Below, piece after piece: positions 43,953 to 51,610 of a DNA stretch of 64,000 bases. Within the stretch, counting starts at the first letter, position 1. Each line of letters starts with the position of its first letter. Made by a program: the position numbers and the translations under genes. Below the pieces are notes generated by a model, which did not search any database, was not told where the DNA came from, and saw nothing but the letters and a program-made list of their open reading frames with translations. Source of the stretch: Stomatohabitans albus (GTDB taxonomy: Bacteria > Actinomycetota > Nitriliruptoria > Euzebyales > Euzebyaceae); NCBI RefSeq assembly GCF_036336025.1, contig NZ_JAYKKE010000001.1, positions 625,790 to 689,789 on the forward strand. Reading direction: 5' to 3'.

Positions 43953-45050
43953 ATGGCTATCACACGCCTGCCATACGTCGTTACCCCCGGCGACGTTATC
44001 AAAGAGTGGATTGACGAAGAAGGCATCAACGCCGCCGAGCTGTCTCGTCGGCTTGGGGTATCTCGAAAACATGTGAGTGAACTCTTAAGGGGTAAGACCC
44101 CTCTGACCCATCAGATGGCAATCAGCCTCGAACACGTGACCGGTGTTCCTGCCCGTATCTGGAATCAACACGAAGCTGGCTACCGTGCTGACTTGGCCCA
44201 TATTGAAGCACGTGAAGCATTGCTCCCACAATGGGAAATCGCCAAGCTTTTTCCAATTAAATACCTCCAATCCCTGGGTATTATCAGCTCACCAAACTCA
44301 GATAAACCCGGCATCATCCAAGAGCTCTTGAGCTTTTTACAGATTGCAACCTTGGATGCGTTCAATCCCAGCTGGGCTGATAGTTCCATTGCCTATCGGC
44401 GTGTAGCCGTGCAACACAATCAGTCCTATGCCCTAGCCACCTGGCTCATGATTGCCGAGCACCACGCTAAAACAATTGAAGATCTCCCGCCCTATACCAA
44501 AGCCGGACTAGAAGCCCATATACCCCTGTTACGTTCGTTAACCAGCAAAATGCCGGAAGAAGGGATACCCGAGGCCATCGCCACACTTGAATCTGTTGGT
44601 GTGGTGTTGTGTTTAGTGCCACCAATCCCAGGTTTTGGCACGTATGGGGCAACACACTGGGTCAACAACACCCCAGTTATTCAGCTGTCTTTGCGAGGTA
44701 AAAAGGACGATCAGTGCTGGTTTACCCTCTTCCATGAAATTGGCCATGTACTCTTGCACGGAGACAACGATCTCTATCTTTTGGATGATGAATCCATGGT
44801 TGAAGAAGAGGCCAATGCCTTTGCAGCTTCAACGTTGGTCCCAGAGCTCTACCAAGCTCGTCTCCCTGAAAACCGAGATATCGAAGCCATCAAAACCCTC
44901 GCCACAGAGCTAGACATCGCACCAAGCTTGGTACTCGGTCAAGCTCAGCGAAAAACCCGTGATTTTAGCTGGGGGCATAAACTTAAGCGTCCGGTGAACC
45001 TTGAAACCAGACTGGTTGATAACCGTCTTGTCATCACCCCCACTACCTAG
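43953..45050 (+). CDS. higA: HigA-type antitoxin with ImmA/IrrE peptidase-like domain
   Basis: A 365-residue protein. The N-terminal XRE HTH of the HigA/VapI type (residues 12-75; NAAELSRRLGVSRKHVSELLRGK) is followed by an ImmA/IrrE-like domain with the zinc motif HEIGH (His261, Glu262, His265) in CWFTLFHEIGHVLLHG. Long HigA proteins of this form are known. A Shine-Dalgarno sequence AAAGGAG precedes it. It should bind HigB and repress its own promoter; the peptidase motif is complete, so regulated self- or partner cleavage is possible. Confidence 0.88.
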   Translation: MAITRLPYVVTPGDVIKEWIDEEGINAAELSRRLGVSRKHVSELLRGKTPLTHQMAISLEHVTGVPARIWNQHEAGYRADLAHIEAREALLPQWEIAKLFPIKYLQSLGIISSPNSDKPGIIQELLSFLQIATLDAFNPSWADSSIAYRRVAVQHNQSYALATWLMIAEHHAKTIEDLPPYTKAGLEAHIPLLRSLTSKMPEEGIPEAIATLESVGVVLCLVPPIPGFGTYGATHWVNNTPVIQLSLRGKKDDQCWFTLFHEIGHVLLHGDNDLYLLDDESMVEEEANAFAASTLVPELYQARLPENRDIEAIKTLATELDIAPSLVLGQAQRKTRDFSWGHKLKRPVNLETRLVDNRLVITPTT

Positions 45051-45064
45051 GCGCTTTTCGTTTT

Positions 45065-45135
45065 CCAATTCTCAAGACGAAGGTAAGTCCATGTAACGTT
45101 CTGGGCCTGAAACGTTACCTTTGTCTACCTTCATC
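45065..45135. repeat. Module-border palindrome, copy C
   Basis: Outer arms GACGAAGGTA (45076-45085) and TACCTTCATC (45126-45135) pair with one mismatch. Inner arms GTAACGTT (45093-45100) and AACGTTAC (45111-45118) are perfect. The centre is CTGGGCCTGA. It lies between the convergent higA and the NAD(P)-binding gene. Confidence 0.85.
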
Positions 45136-45152
45136 GTTGGAGAGAGGTTACG

Positions 45153-46010
45153 TCACATCTCGCGTAGCCAGGTAGCAACACTACGTGGGGTGTAGCCGAG
45201 GACGTTTTGGGCGGCGGTGCGGCGCACGAGTTCGTTGTCGGTGTTGGCGCCGATAGCTTTGTACATGAGGGTAACCGCATGGGCAGATTCGGGGCCGAAA
45301 ACCGGCTCAAGGCGTTTCCCAAAAGCTTCGGGGGTGATGGCCTCATAAAAGACCGGTTTGCCAAGGTGCTCACTAAATCCTGTGGCCAAATCTTCGCCGG
45401 TCAGCCCAGGGAGATGGCCAAGCCCCACCACACCTTCAACCGCTGGAGAGTCAAAGAGGCGAACGGCCACATCGGCCACATCTAAATGCGAACACCACGA
45501 CACCCGCAAGGTGGCAGGCACGGGATAGTGCAATACCCCTTCGGCTTGAACATCGTCTTGCACCACAGGCAATAACAGGTTTTCGAGATAGAGGCGTGTA
45601 GCAATCACTGCCACAGAAATACCACTCTTTCCAAGACCTTCCAACAAGACTTGAATGGCTGATTCGGGTGGGGATTGTAAGCACAGGTCGGGCCGGTCAA
45701 TCACGCGCCCACTGGTGGATACCACCACTCGGCTGGGTCGAACGGCCTCAACGGCGGCAATCACATTGGTTGCATAGGTAACCAACTCATCTGCCCCACC
45801 CAACGGCAGATGCACAAATACCCCATCAACTTGGGCATACGCGTCTTTCAACGTATTGACATCACCGAGGTCCACAGTCACACCTTTCACGCCTGGTGGT
45901 ACCTGGTCAACATGGCGCACCGCCCCGAGCACATGATGCCCGCGAGCCAAAAGTGCCTTACATACAGGAGATCCTTGGGCCCCACTGGCCCCATGCACAA
46001 GATAGTTCAT
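45153..46010 (-). CDS. NmrA-like NAD(P)-binding atypical short-chain dehydrogenase
   Basis: A 285-residue Rossmann protein with the nucleotide loop GASGAQG (8-14) near the N-terminus, VTVDLGDVNTLKDAYAQVDGVFVHLP and VVVSTSG. This is the NmrA/YtfG (NAD(P)H:quinone oxidoreductase-like) pattern, and no Tyr-x3-Lys catalytic pair is apparent. It diverges from an HxlR regulator across a 62-base gap with a palindrome, which is the usual gene pair for redox or electrophile response. Confidence 0.85.
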   Translation of the reverse strand: MNYLVHGASGAQGSPVCKALLARGHHVLGAVRHVDQVPPGVKGVTVDLGDVNTLKDAYAQVDGVFVHLPLGGADELVTYATNVIAAVEAVRPSRVVVSTSGRVIDRPDLCLQSPPESAIQVLLEGLGKSGISVAVIATRLYLENLLLPVVQDDVQAEGVLHYPVPATLRVSWCSHLDVADVAVRLFDSPAVEGVVGLGHLPGLTGEDLATGFSEHLGKPVFYEAITPEAFGKRLEPVFGPESAHAVTLMYKAIGANTDNELVRRTAAQNVLGYTPRSVATWLREM

Positions 46011-46017
46011 GCCTCAT

Positions 46018-46036
46018 TAGTACAATCATTGCACTA
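46018..46036. promoter_or_regulatory. Probable HxlR operator
   Basis: TAGTaCAATcATTGcACTA is a 19-base palindrome with one mismatch, set between the divergent starts of the NmrA-like gene and hxlR. A further half-site GCACTA lies at 46049-46054. Confidence 0.6.
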
Positions 46037-46072
46037 GTTACATCAACTGCACTACAAGGAGTTTTACAAATA

Positions 46073-46471
46073 ATGACTGAGCGCGCACTCCCAGCATGTG
46101 GGGTAGCCCGTTGTCTTATCCTCCTCGACGGCCCATGGGCAACCCTGATCATCCGTGAACTCCTCCACGGCCCGCGCCGATTTAACGAACTCCGTAGTGC
46201 TCTGCCAGGGATCAGCGCACACACCCTCACCAGCCGGCTACGTAAATTTGAAACCCATGGCGTGATCACCAGAACCGCCCATGCCGAGGTACCCCCACGG
46301 GTTGAATATGCCCTCACTAGCCTGGGTGAAAGCCTCCGCCCGGTGCTCGACGCCATGAATACCTGGGGTGAACAAACCCCTGACGCGGCCCTCACCACCG
46401 GACACCGATCACCCACCCCTGCATCTCGCAACGGCAGCGCACCACGTGCTGCACCTATGCCCACTAGCTAG
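46073..46471 (+). CDS. HxlR-family transcriptional regulator
   Basis: About 132 residues from ATG 46073 (MTERALPACGVARC). The winged helix is clear: LLDGPWATLIIRELLHGPRRFNELRSALPGISAHTLTSRLRKFETHGVI, then PRVEYALTSLGESLRPVLDAMNTWG. A conserved Cys (Cys9) sits where HxlR/YodB proteins sense electrophiles. AGGAG lies 11 bases upstream. The longer upstream frame overlaps the divergent gene and is rejected. It probably represses itself and the NmrA-like gene. Confidence 0.85.
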   Translation: MTERALPACGVARCLILLDGPWATLIIRELLHGPRRFNELRSALPGISAHTLTSRLRKFETHGVITRTAHAEVPPRVEYALTSLGESLRPVLDAMNTWGEQTPDAALTTGHRSPTPASRNGSAPRAAPMPTS

Positions 46472-46690
46472 AGGACCAACCCCTGCGGGCTACTCACGGC
46501 TATCCACTGCCAGGCTCACTTGTGTTGAATACCGCAACTATGCGTTGAATCTCAGCTCAGACAGCCAACACCATGAACCAACCTATACCCGGGCCAAACC
46601 AAAGCACCCCGGGCCAGCAGAGAGCACCAGCTGACCCAGGAGCTGCTTTTCATACTGGGTTTGCGTTTAGAAACAGAGAATAGGTCTGGC

Positions 46691-47797
46691 CTAGGCTTTG
46701 GTGGCAGTCCAAATAGTCCAATGGTCCGCGTCAACCACCTTGCCAGGGGTGAGGCGTTCGCCCAGCTGGTCAACCATGGCCATCAACTCAGCTTCGTCGA
46801 TTCCACGGGTAAACCGGAGTTCAGACCCATCACGCAATGCCTCGATATACGCCTCAACGGTGTCGTATACATGCCGGGTTTCCCACACTTCTTGTTCGGT
46901 AACGTCACTCAAGCCAGCGCTGGTTACTAGGTCATGCACGACCTGGCTAGTCACCGCCATATGAGATCGACGTTCGCGCAAGGCCGGCAGCATCTCAACC
47001 TGGTAGCCAAAGGGGTAAGTATTGCTCCCCGGTTGCGCATGATTATCCTCAGTAAAATCCTGAATAATCACCTTGCCGCCGGGGCGCAAAATACGTGCAG
47101 CCTCGCGGGCAAACCCATCAAAATCCTCCAAATGATGCAACGCTGCACGAATAAAGACCACATCGACGCTGGCATCGTTCAGGCCTGTTGCACTTGCATT
47201 ACCAAGAACGTGGCGCTGGTTTGACCCGGCCGCAGCCGCCTCACGGGCCACTTCGAGACTGACTTCGTTCGTATCTACACCGGTTGCACTGCTGGCACCC
47301 ATGCGCAGCCACCCACGCACATACACCCCAGCCCCACTACCAATATCAACCACATCCTTGCCCTTGGGATTGATCAAACCCTGGATAATCTCAATCCAAC
47401 TCTCATGAACCTCACGGCCTACCTCCGGCCTGAAGTGGTGAGGATGATCACCGTGCCCATGTCTATGCTTACTGTGGCCATGATGGCTGTGACTACCATG
47501 TTCATGCTCGCCGTGCGCGTGATGGCTGTGGCCCTCGCCGTGACCCTTCCCACTATGGCCGTGGCCTTTGCAACACCCACCCTTGCCTTCACCATGCGTA
47601 TGGTGTCCATGCCCATGACCTTTGCCACCACAACAACCTCGGCGCCCCTCGCCGTGATGCTCGCCATGCCCTTGACTATGGCCATCACCATGTTTTTCAC
47701 TGTGGTGGTGATGGCCGTGATGATGATGCTCGTGATGGTGTGAATTGTCGTGATGGTGTGAATCGTTGTGATCGTAATCGCGGGTGTGTGACATCAT
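46691..47797 (-). CDS. Class I methyltransferase with histidine-rich metal-binding N-terminus
   Basis: A 368-residue protein. Residues 1 to about 123 contain 45 histidines by my count, plus two Cys-Cys pairs (RRGCCGGKGHGHG and GKGGCCKGHGHS), so this part should bind several transition-metal ions. Residues about 140-368 form a SAM-dependent methyltransferase: VVDIGSGAGVYVRGWLRMG (motif I), VDTNEVSLEVARE, VFIRAALHHLEDFDGFAREAARILRPGGKVIIQDF (UbiE-like). The start has AAAGGCGA upstream. Fusion of such a long His tract to a methyltransferase is unusual. Options are a metal-regulated enzyme, a metal store, or methylation of a metallophore. Confidence 0.8.
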   Translation of the reverse strand: MMSHTRDYDHNDSHHHDNSHHHEHHHHGHHHHSEKHGDGHSQGHGEHHGEGRRGCCGGKGHGHGHHTHGEGKGGCCKGHGHSGKGHGEGHSHHAHGEHEHGSHSHHGHSKHRHGHGDHPHHFRPEVGREVHESWIEIIQGLINPKGKDVVDIGSGAGVYVRGWLRMGASSATGVDTNEVSLEVAREAAAAGSNQRHVLGNASATGLNDASVDVVFIRAALHHLEDFDGFAREAARILRPGGKVIIQDFTEDNHAQPGSNTYPFGYQVEMLPALRERRSHMAVTSQVVHDLVTSAGLSDVTEQEVWETRHVYDTVEAYIEALRDGSELRFTRGIDEAELMAMVDQLGERLTPGKVVDADHWTIWTATKA

Positions 47798-48002
47798 TCG
47801 CCTTTCTGCTACATCTCAGATGCACGATATACGCACTGTCACCTTTACCCATCCAACCGTTTGGCCAATACACACCCCACCTGGCCTACACCACTGCGCG
47901 CAGCAAGCAACTACCCTAACCTAACCATATCTGACCAGCCAAAATAGATGGCTTTATGTGCTTGGCCTTGCCCTACAACACGTATGTATACGGCACAACC
48001 TG

Positions 48003-48851
48003 TCACGCAGCTTTTGCCACAGGAATCCAAACCTCATAGCGTCCCGTCTCTGGATCAGGCTCGATATACACCTCGATGTCTGGGCCACCGGCATAGTCAA
48101 ACCCAGAGTTTGGAAGCCAATCAACCATGATGTCATGAAAGAGTTGGGTCATCGTGTCGTGCACACCTTTGCCTTCAAAAACGGCATAGGTCAACGCGGG
48201 CACGATGAAGGCTTCTAAACCGTCAGTGGGTTCTTTAGTACTGGGGACTGCAACCCAATACTTAGCTGACTGGCCATCCATGGTTGTCAGCCCAAGGCAA
48301 GCAAATGGTTCGGCGTTGATCATGGCTGATAGCTTCTCCAGCGTGCCATCACTGACCGCATCTTCCCAGGCTTGTCTAAATATCGGCCCGTTTTCTTCCA
48401 TGCGCTGACTGAGTTCAACACTCCGGCCAACAACCCGAATCGCATCCTTGTGCTCAATTCGATAGTTCATTTTTTCGACTCCTTTAACCGTGAGCGTGAA
48501 GTGAATCGGTGGGTAGGACGTCAAGATGGCACCTTGTTGACGAGCCGCTGATGGGCTCAACCCATGCACAGACTGAAACGCACGATTAAACGCCGTTGGT
48601 GATGCATACCCATACTTCAGACCAATTTGCAGCACCGTTTGGTCACTGTGTTGCAAGTCGGTAGCAGCCAATGACATGCGCCTACGTCGGATATATTCGC
48701 CCAATGGGATGCCAGCAAGGTAAGCAAACATCCGCTGGTAGTGAAATGACGAACACTGCGCAATCCGGGCCAACTCTTCATAGCTAATCTCACCACACAA
48801 GTTCGCCTCAATATGTTCAATGGACGTATTAAAATGCGTAACCCACTTCAT
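48003..48851 (-). CDS. AraC-family regulator with GyrI-like effector domain
   Basis: About 282 residues from ATG 48851 (MKWVTHFNTSIEHIEANL), chosen because AAGGAGGAAGTG precedes it. The N-terminal AraC double HTH (ELARIAQCSSFHYQRMFAYLAGIPLGEYIRRRR, IGLKYGYASPTAFNRAFQSVHGLSP) is followed by a GyrI-like ligand domain (FACLGLTTMDGQ, YAVFEGKGVHDTMTQLFHDIMVDWLPNSG, PDPETGRYEVWIPV). This is the Rob/SoxS-type drug- and stress-sensing layout. The target genes are unknown; an adjacent VOC protein and multidrug-type genes nearby fit. Confidence 0.85.
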   Translation of the reverse strand: MKWVTHFNTSIEHIEANLCGEISYEELARIAQCSSFHYQRMFAYLAGIPLGEYIRRRRMSLAATDLQHSDQTVLQIGLKYGYASPTAFNRAFQSVHGLSPSAARQQGAILTSYPPIHFTLTVKGVEKMNYRIEHKDAIRVVGRSVELSQRMEENGPIFRQAWEDAVSDGTLEKLSAMINAEPFACLGLTTMDGQSAKYWVAVPSTKEPTDGLEAFIVPALTYAVFEGKGVHDTMTQLFHDIMVDWLPNSGFDYAGGPDIEVYIEPDPETGRYEVWIPVAKAA

Positions 48852-48992
48852 CACTTCCTCCTTACAAAACGGAGTGTAGGAGCCACGTTTCTGTACATCC
48901 TCTCTTTCTGTGCACCATAAGGCGAGCCACGCCATGAATAAACATGAACAGGCGCAACCAGTTGATCGCGCCTGTCTCCAACCACGGATGAG

Positions 48993-49409
48993 TTAATCTT
49001 CACTCCCGTCGTTGGTGAACACCATCCAGTGAACCCCAAACCGGTCAATAAAGTCACCATATTGGCCAAAGGATTGAAGCCCAAAAGGAACCTGGATTTC
49101 ACCGCCTTCTGACAATTGTGCAAATGTGCGTTGTGCGAGTTCGAGGTCATCAAACAACATGCTGAGTGACACATTTGTGCCATGCGTAAATGTTTCCCCT
49201 AATCCATCTGAGGCCATCAATACAAATGCATCATTAATTGATAACTGCGACCACATCACTTTTGATGGATCCTCTACGCTGTCAATGCCATGCTCAGCAA
49301 ACGTAGTAACGACCAGTTCACCACCTAAAACCTGTTGGTAGAACGTGACCGCATCGTTGCACTCACCTTTTGAGAAGCGAATAAAAGGGACAAGCGTCCG
49401 ATTAGCCAT
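48993..49409 (-). CDS. PhnB-like VOC-superfamily protein
   Basis: About 138 residues, MANRTLVPFIRFSKGECNDA, TFYQQVLGGELVV, ASDGLGETFTHG, LFDDLELAQRTFAQLSEGGEI and YGDFIDRFGVHWMVF. This is the PhnB/YjdN subset of the VOC fold; function is unclear, often linked to stress or small-molecule binding. The start 49409 has AGAGGAGAAA upstream; a longer frame to 49466 is not needed. Confidence 0.8.
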   Translation of the reverse strand: MANRTLVPFIRFSKGECNDAVTFYQQVLGGELVVTTFAEHGIDSVEDPSKVMWSQLSINDAFVLMASDGLGETFTHGTNVSLSMLFDDLELAQRTFAQLSEGGEIQVPFGLQSFGQYGDFIDRFGVHWMVFTNDGSED

Positions 49410-49482
49410 GGGTTTCTCCTCTATTGTTTCGGATTCCCTGACCGTACCGTTCTCAGGAGTAGACACTTATCCGATTCTGCGC

Positions 49483-50298
49483 TCAACTACCTTCGGGTTC
49501 GAATACTCGTGCTTCATCAACAAAGGCACGCGATGTGAGCACTGGAAGGGTGATAACAATATGAGCAGGTAAGTCCTTGGGGTCAGCAAGCACAACCTTG
49601 AACGGTCTAGTTGACCTTCCCGGTGGTAACACCCTGAGCGGAATACCGCCTTGGATAGGCCGGTCAGTAAGGATTTGCTGAGCCATATCGCTCGGAGAAA
49701 TAGCGGTTGCTAGCACCCAATAATCCCCCGGTGTCACGTTATGAAACACTACTCGGGTTTGCCCCCGTGGTAGAAGTGTGCCCGTTTCTGGAATGCCCTT
49801 GGCAGCACGATTCGGGAAGAGCCCAACATACACATCCAGCGATTCTGCTCCTGATGGCAGTACCGCGTCACCTTCAACCCGACTGCCACCGGGAGTTGTG
49901 CCACAAAGATGAAGATGACGAACGGGATAATCGGTGAACATATCGCCTACCCGCTTGAATGCACGTGGTGAAAGTCCAACCTCCGCATGGAAACGTCGAC
50001 TGAATGTGCCGAGCGAACTAAACCCCAACCCAATCCCAATGTCGGTAATCGATGCGTGGTTATGAAAGATGAGCTCTTTAGCCGTCTTGAAGCGTTGGGT
50101 TGCCAGCCATGCGTTCGGCGATACCCCCATGACGGCGCTGAACATGCGAGTGAAGTGTGCCGTTGAATAGCCCAGTTCTTCGGCCAATTCAGGCATTGTC
50201 GGCGGTTGGCCAAGGTTGGCGGTTAGAAAGGTCATCGCCCGAATCACAACGCCGACAGCATGCGGCGTAACACCATGTGGGTCCAGGAGATCAGCCAT
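49483..50298 (-). CDS. AraC-family regulator with N-terminal HTH
   Basis: About 271 residues from ATG 50298. The AraC HTH comes first (ELAEELGYSTAHFTRMFSAVMGVSPNAWL, DIGIGLGFSSLGTFSRRFHAEVGLSPRAFKR), then a C-terminal domain of unknown specificity (DVYVGLFPNRAAKGIP, GDYWVLATAISPS). The start directly follows TATACT plus 6 bases with no Shine-Dalgarno sequence, suggesting a leaderless mRNA. The adjacent VOC gene downstream on the same strand may be a target. Confidence 0.8.
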   Translation of the reverse strand: MADLLDPHGVTPHAVGVVIRAMTFLTANLGQPPTMPELAEELGYSTAHFTRMFSAVMGVSPNAWLATQRFKTAKELIFHNHASITDIGIGLGFSSLGTFSRRFHAEVGLSPRAFKRVGDMFTDYPVRHLHLCGTTPGGSRVEGDAVLPSGAESLDVYVGLFPNRAAKGIPETGTLLPRGQTRVVFHNVTPGDYWVLATAISPSDMAQQILTDRPIQGGIPLRVLPPGRSTRPFKVVLADPKDLPAHIVITLPVLTSRAFVDEARVFEPEGS

Positions 50299-50334
50299 GT
50301 CATCAGTATAGGAAGGTGAACCACAAACACCTTC
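50299..50334 (-). promoter_or_regulatory. Leaderless promoter and inverted repeat of the AraC gene
   Basis: TATACT (50310-50305) lies 6 bases before the ATG. Immediately upstream, GAAGGTG (50312-50318) and CACCTTC (50328-50334) form a 7-base inverted repeat that could be an operator for the AraC protein itself. Confidence 0.5.
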
Positions 50335-50483
50335 ACAACGAATGGTACGAATCAACTGATTCTATGGCGAACATGCAATATTTCTCATAAACCAGCTAGG
50401 CTTAGCGTGCACATCCAAGGGGCCAGGTAAGGCCCGGTCCTAGTGACTAGCAACCGCTTTGACCAGTACACGTTAGGTTTTTA

Positions 50484-51362
50484 GTGACAAAATTAGACAA
50501 CATCGCAAATAATCAAGTCCTTCAAAAGAAGATCTCTTTTGGGAACTTCCAGCTGACTCTTTCAGCGATCGCAACGGTCCTGTTAGTTGCGCTCGCCGTC
50601 CTGGTATTCCTTCAACCTGACATAGACGAAAAGGTCTTATCAGCGGTTGGAGCTGCAATTGCATTCCCCTTTGGTAGCTTCTTGCTCCATCGCTACAAGG
50701 TTGCGAAAGCTCGCCTGAATTATGTCGGTATTACAGCCGACCAGTACCCCGAGGTATTTCGCTTAGCTAACGAACTCTGCGCCCAGGCCGGTATCTCACC
50801 AACACCGCCCATCTTCTTGATTCGAGATCCCAGCGTTGACCCGTGCACCTTGAACCCGGGCTTACGTAACGCAATCGTCCTTGGCACTGACTTTCTTGCC
50901 GGTTCACGTGAAAACAACACGCCAAATGCTGTTCGATTCATGCTTGCCCATCAGATCGGACATTTTGTTGCTAACCACCACAAGAAGCGCTGGCTCCTCT
51001 TCTCCGCTGCAGCCATGGGGATGCTAGGCACCAAAACCCTCATCATTCGAAACCTTGAGTTCACTGCTGACGCCTATGCGGCAACCGTTGTTCCTGAGGG
51101 CACGATTGATGCTCTTGCCCTCTGTGCCGTCGGCAAAGACAACTACCCCTATGTCAACCCTGATGAACAAAACCGTGTTGCCAGGATGAATCAAGGATTA
51201 ATGGGTTTTCTTGCCAAGTGGAGTGCTGATCAGGTGCCGCCTCCTGAACGTCTCCGTCGCCTTGACACGGATGGCTTATTGGAGCGGCCTGAGGATCGTG
51301 TGGTCCCTGATCACCGTGAGCTCTTCCATGACGATTATTTCACACAATTCAAGAAGGCTTAA
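50484..51362 (+). CDS. M48-like membrane protein lacking the catalytic glutamate
   Basis: A 292-residue protein with two N-terminal membrane segments (about 24-44 and 52-68) and an M48-type domain. The expected HExxH reads His156-Gln-Ile-Gly-His160 (codon CAG), so the catalytic Glu is Gln. The third ligand region is LEFTADAYAA with Glu192. NPGLRNAIVLGTDFLAG is the usual M48 strand. With the base missing it should not cleave peptides; it may be a pseudoprotease chaperone or regulator, as with iRhom-type proteins. The start is GTG. A terminator follows. Confidence 0.75.
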   Translation: MTKLDNIANNQVLQKKISFGNFQLTLSAIATVLLVALAVLVFLQPDIDEKVLSAVGAAIAFPFGSFLLHRYKVAKARLNYVGITADQYPEVFRLANELCAQAGISPTPPIFLIRDPSVDPCTLNPGLRNAIVLGTDFLAGSRENNTPNAVRFMLAHQIGHFVANHHKKRWLLFSAAAMGMLGTKTLIIRNLEFTADAYAATVVPEGTIDALALCAVGKDNYPYVNPDEQNRVARMNQGLMGFLAKWSADQVPPPERLRRLDTDGLLERPEDRVVPDHRELFHDDYFTQFKKA

Positions 51363-51374
51363 CGAATCCGATAC

Positions 51375-51412
51375 AAGGGGTTCTCACTATGAGACTTGTA
51401 GAGAACCCTTTT
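51375..51412 (+). terminator. Rho-independent terminator
   Basis: GGGTTCTC (51378-51385) and GAGAACCC (51401-51408), extended by A-U and G-U pairs to 11 pairs, followed by TTTT. It lies 13 bases after the M48-like gene. Confidence 0.8.
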
Positions 51413-51610
51413 ATGCATAGCTGTGTATTGCTACCTCTGCTTCACCATATTCATGAATAGGTGGAACCCTTTGGCATGTCTAGGGAGTTGGCAAGTTGCA
51501 ACTATCCCTGGGTCATCGCACAGGAATAGACACGCTTGATGGTCTCCGTGCCTAGAGCTCTCGGGGCTAACCAACACGGAGTCCAGTAGTGCAACGATAA
51601 GGTTGAAGTA

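Noticed and set aside
46472-46690. Terminator between hxlR and the methyltransferase gene
   Set aside because: Several short GC-rich repeats occur (for example near 46616-46656), but no stem is long enough to call.
47405-47743. Plus-strand frame opposite the histidine-rich methyltransferase, giving a Met/Ala/Val-rich protein
   Set aside because: It is the mirror of the His/Gly tract; the minus-strand gene has a methyltransferase domain and a Shine-Dalgarno sequence, the plus frame has neither.
47827-47835. TGCGTATAT shared by the upstream region of the His-rich methyltransferase and the P1B operator
   Set aside because: A 9-base match without the full palindrome is expected by chance in a window of this size.
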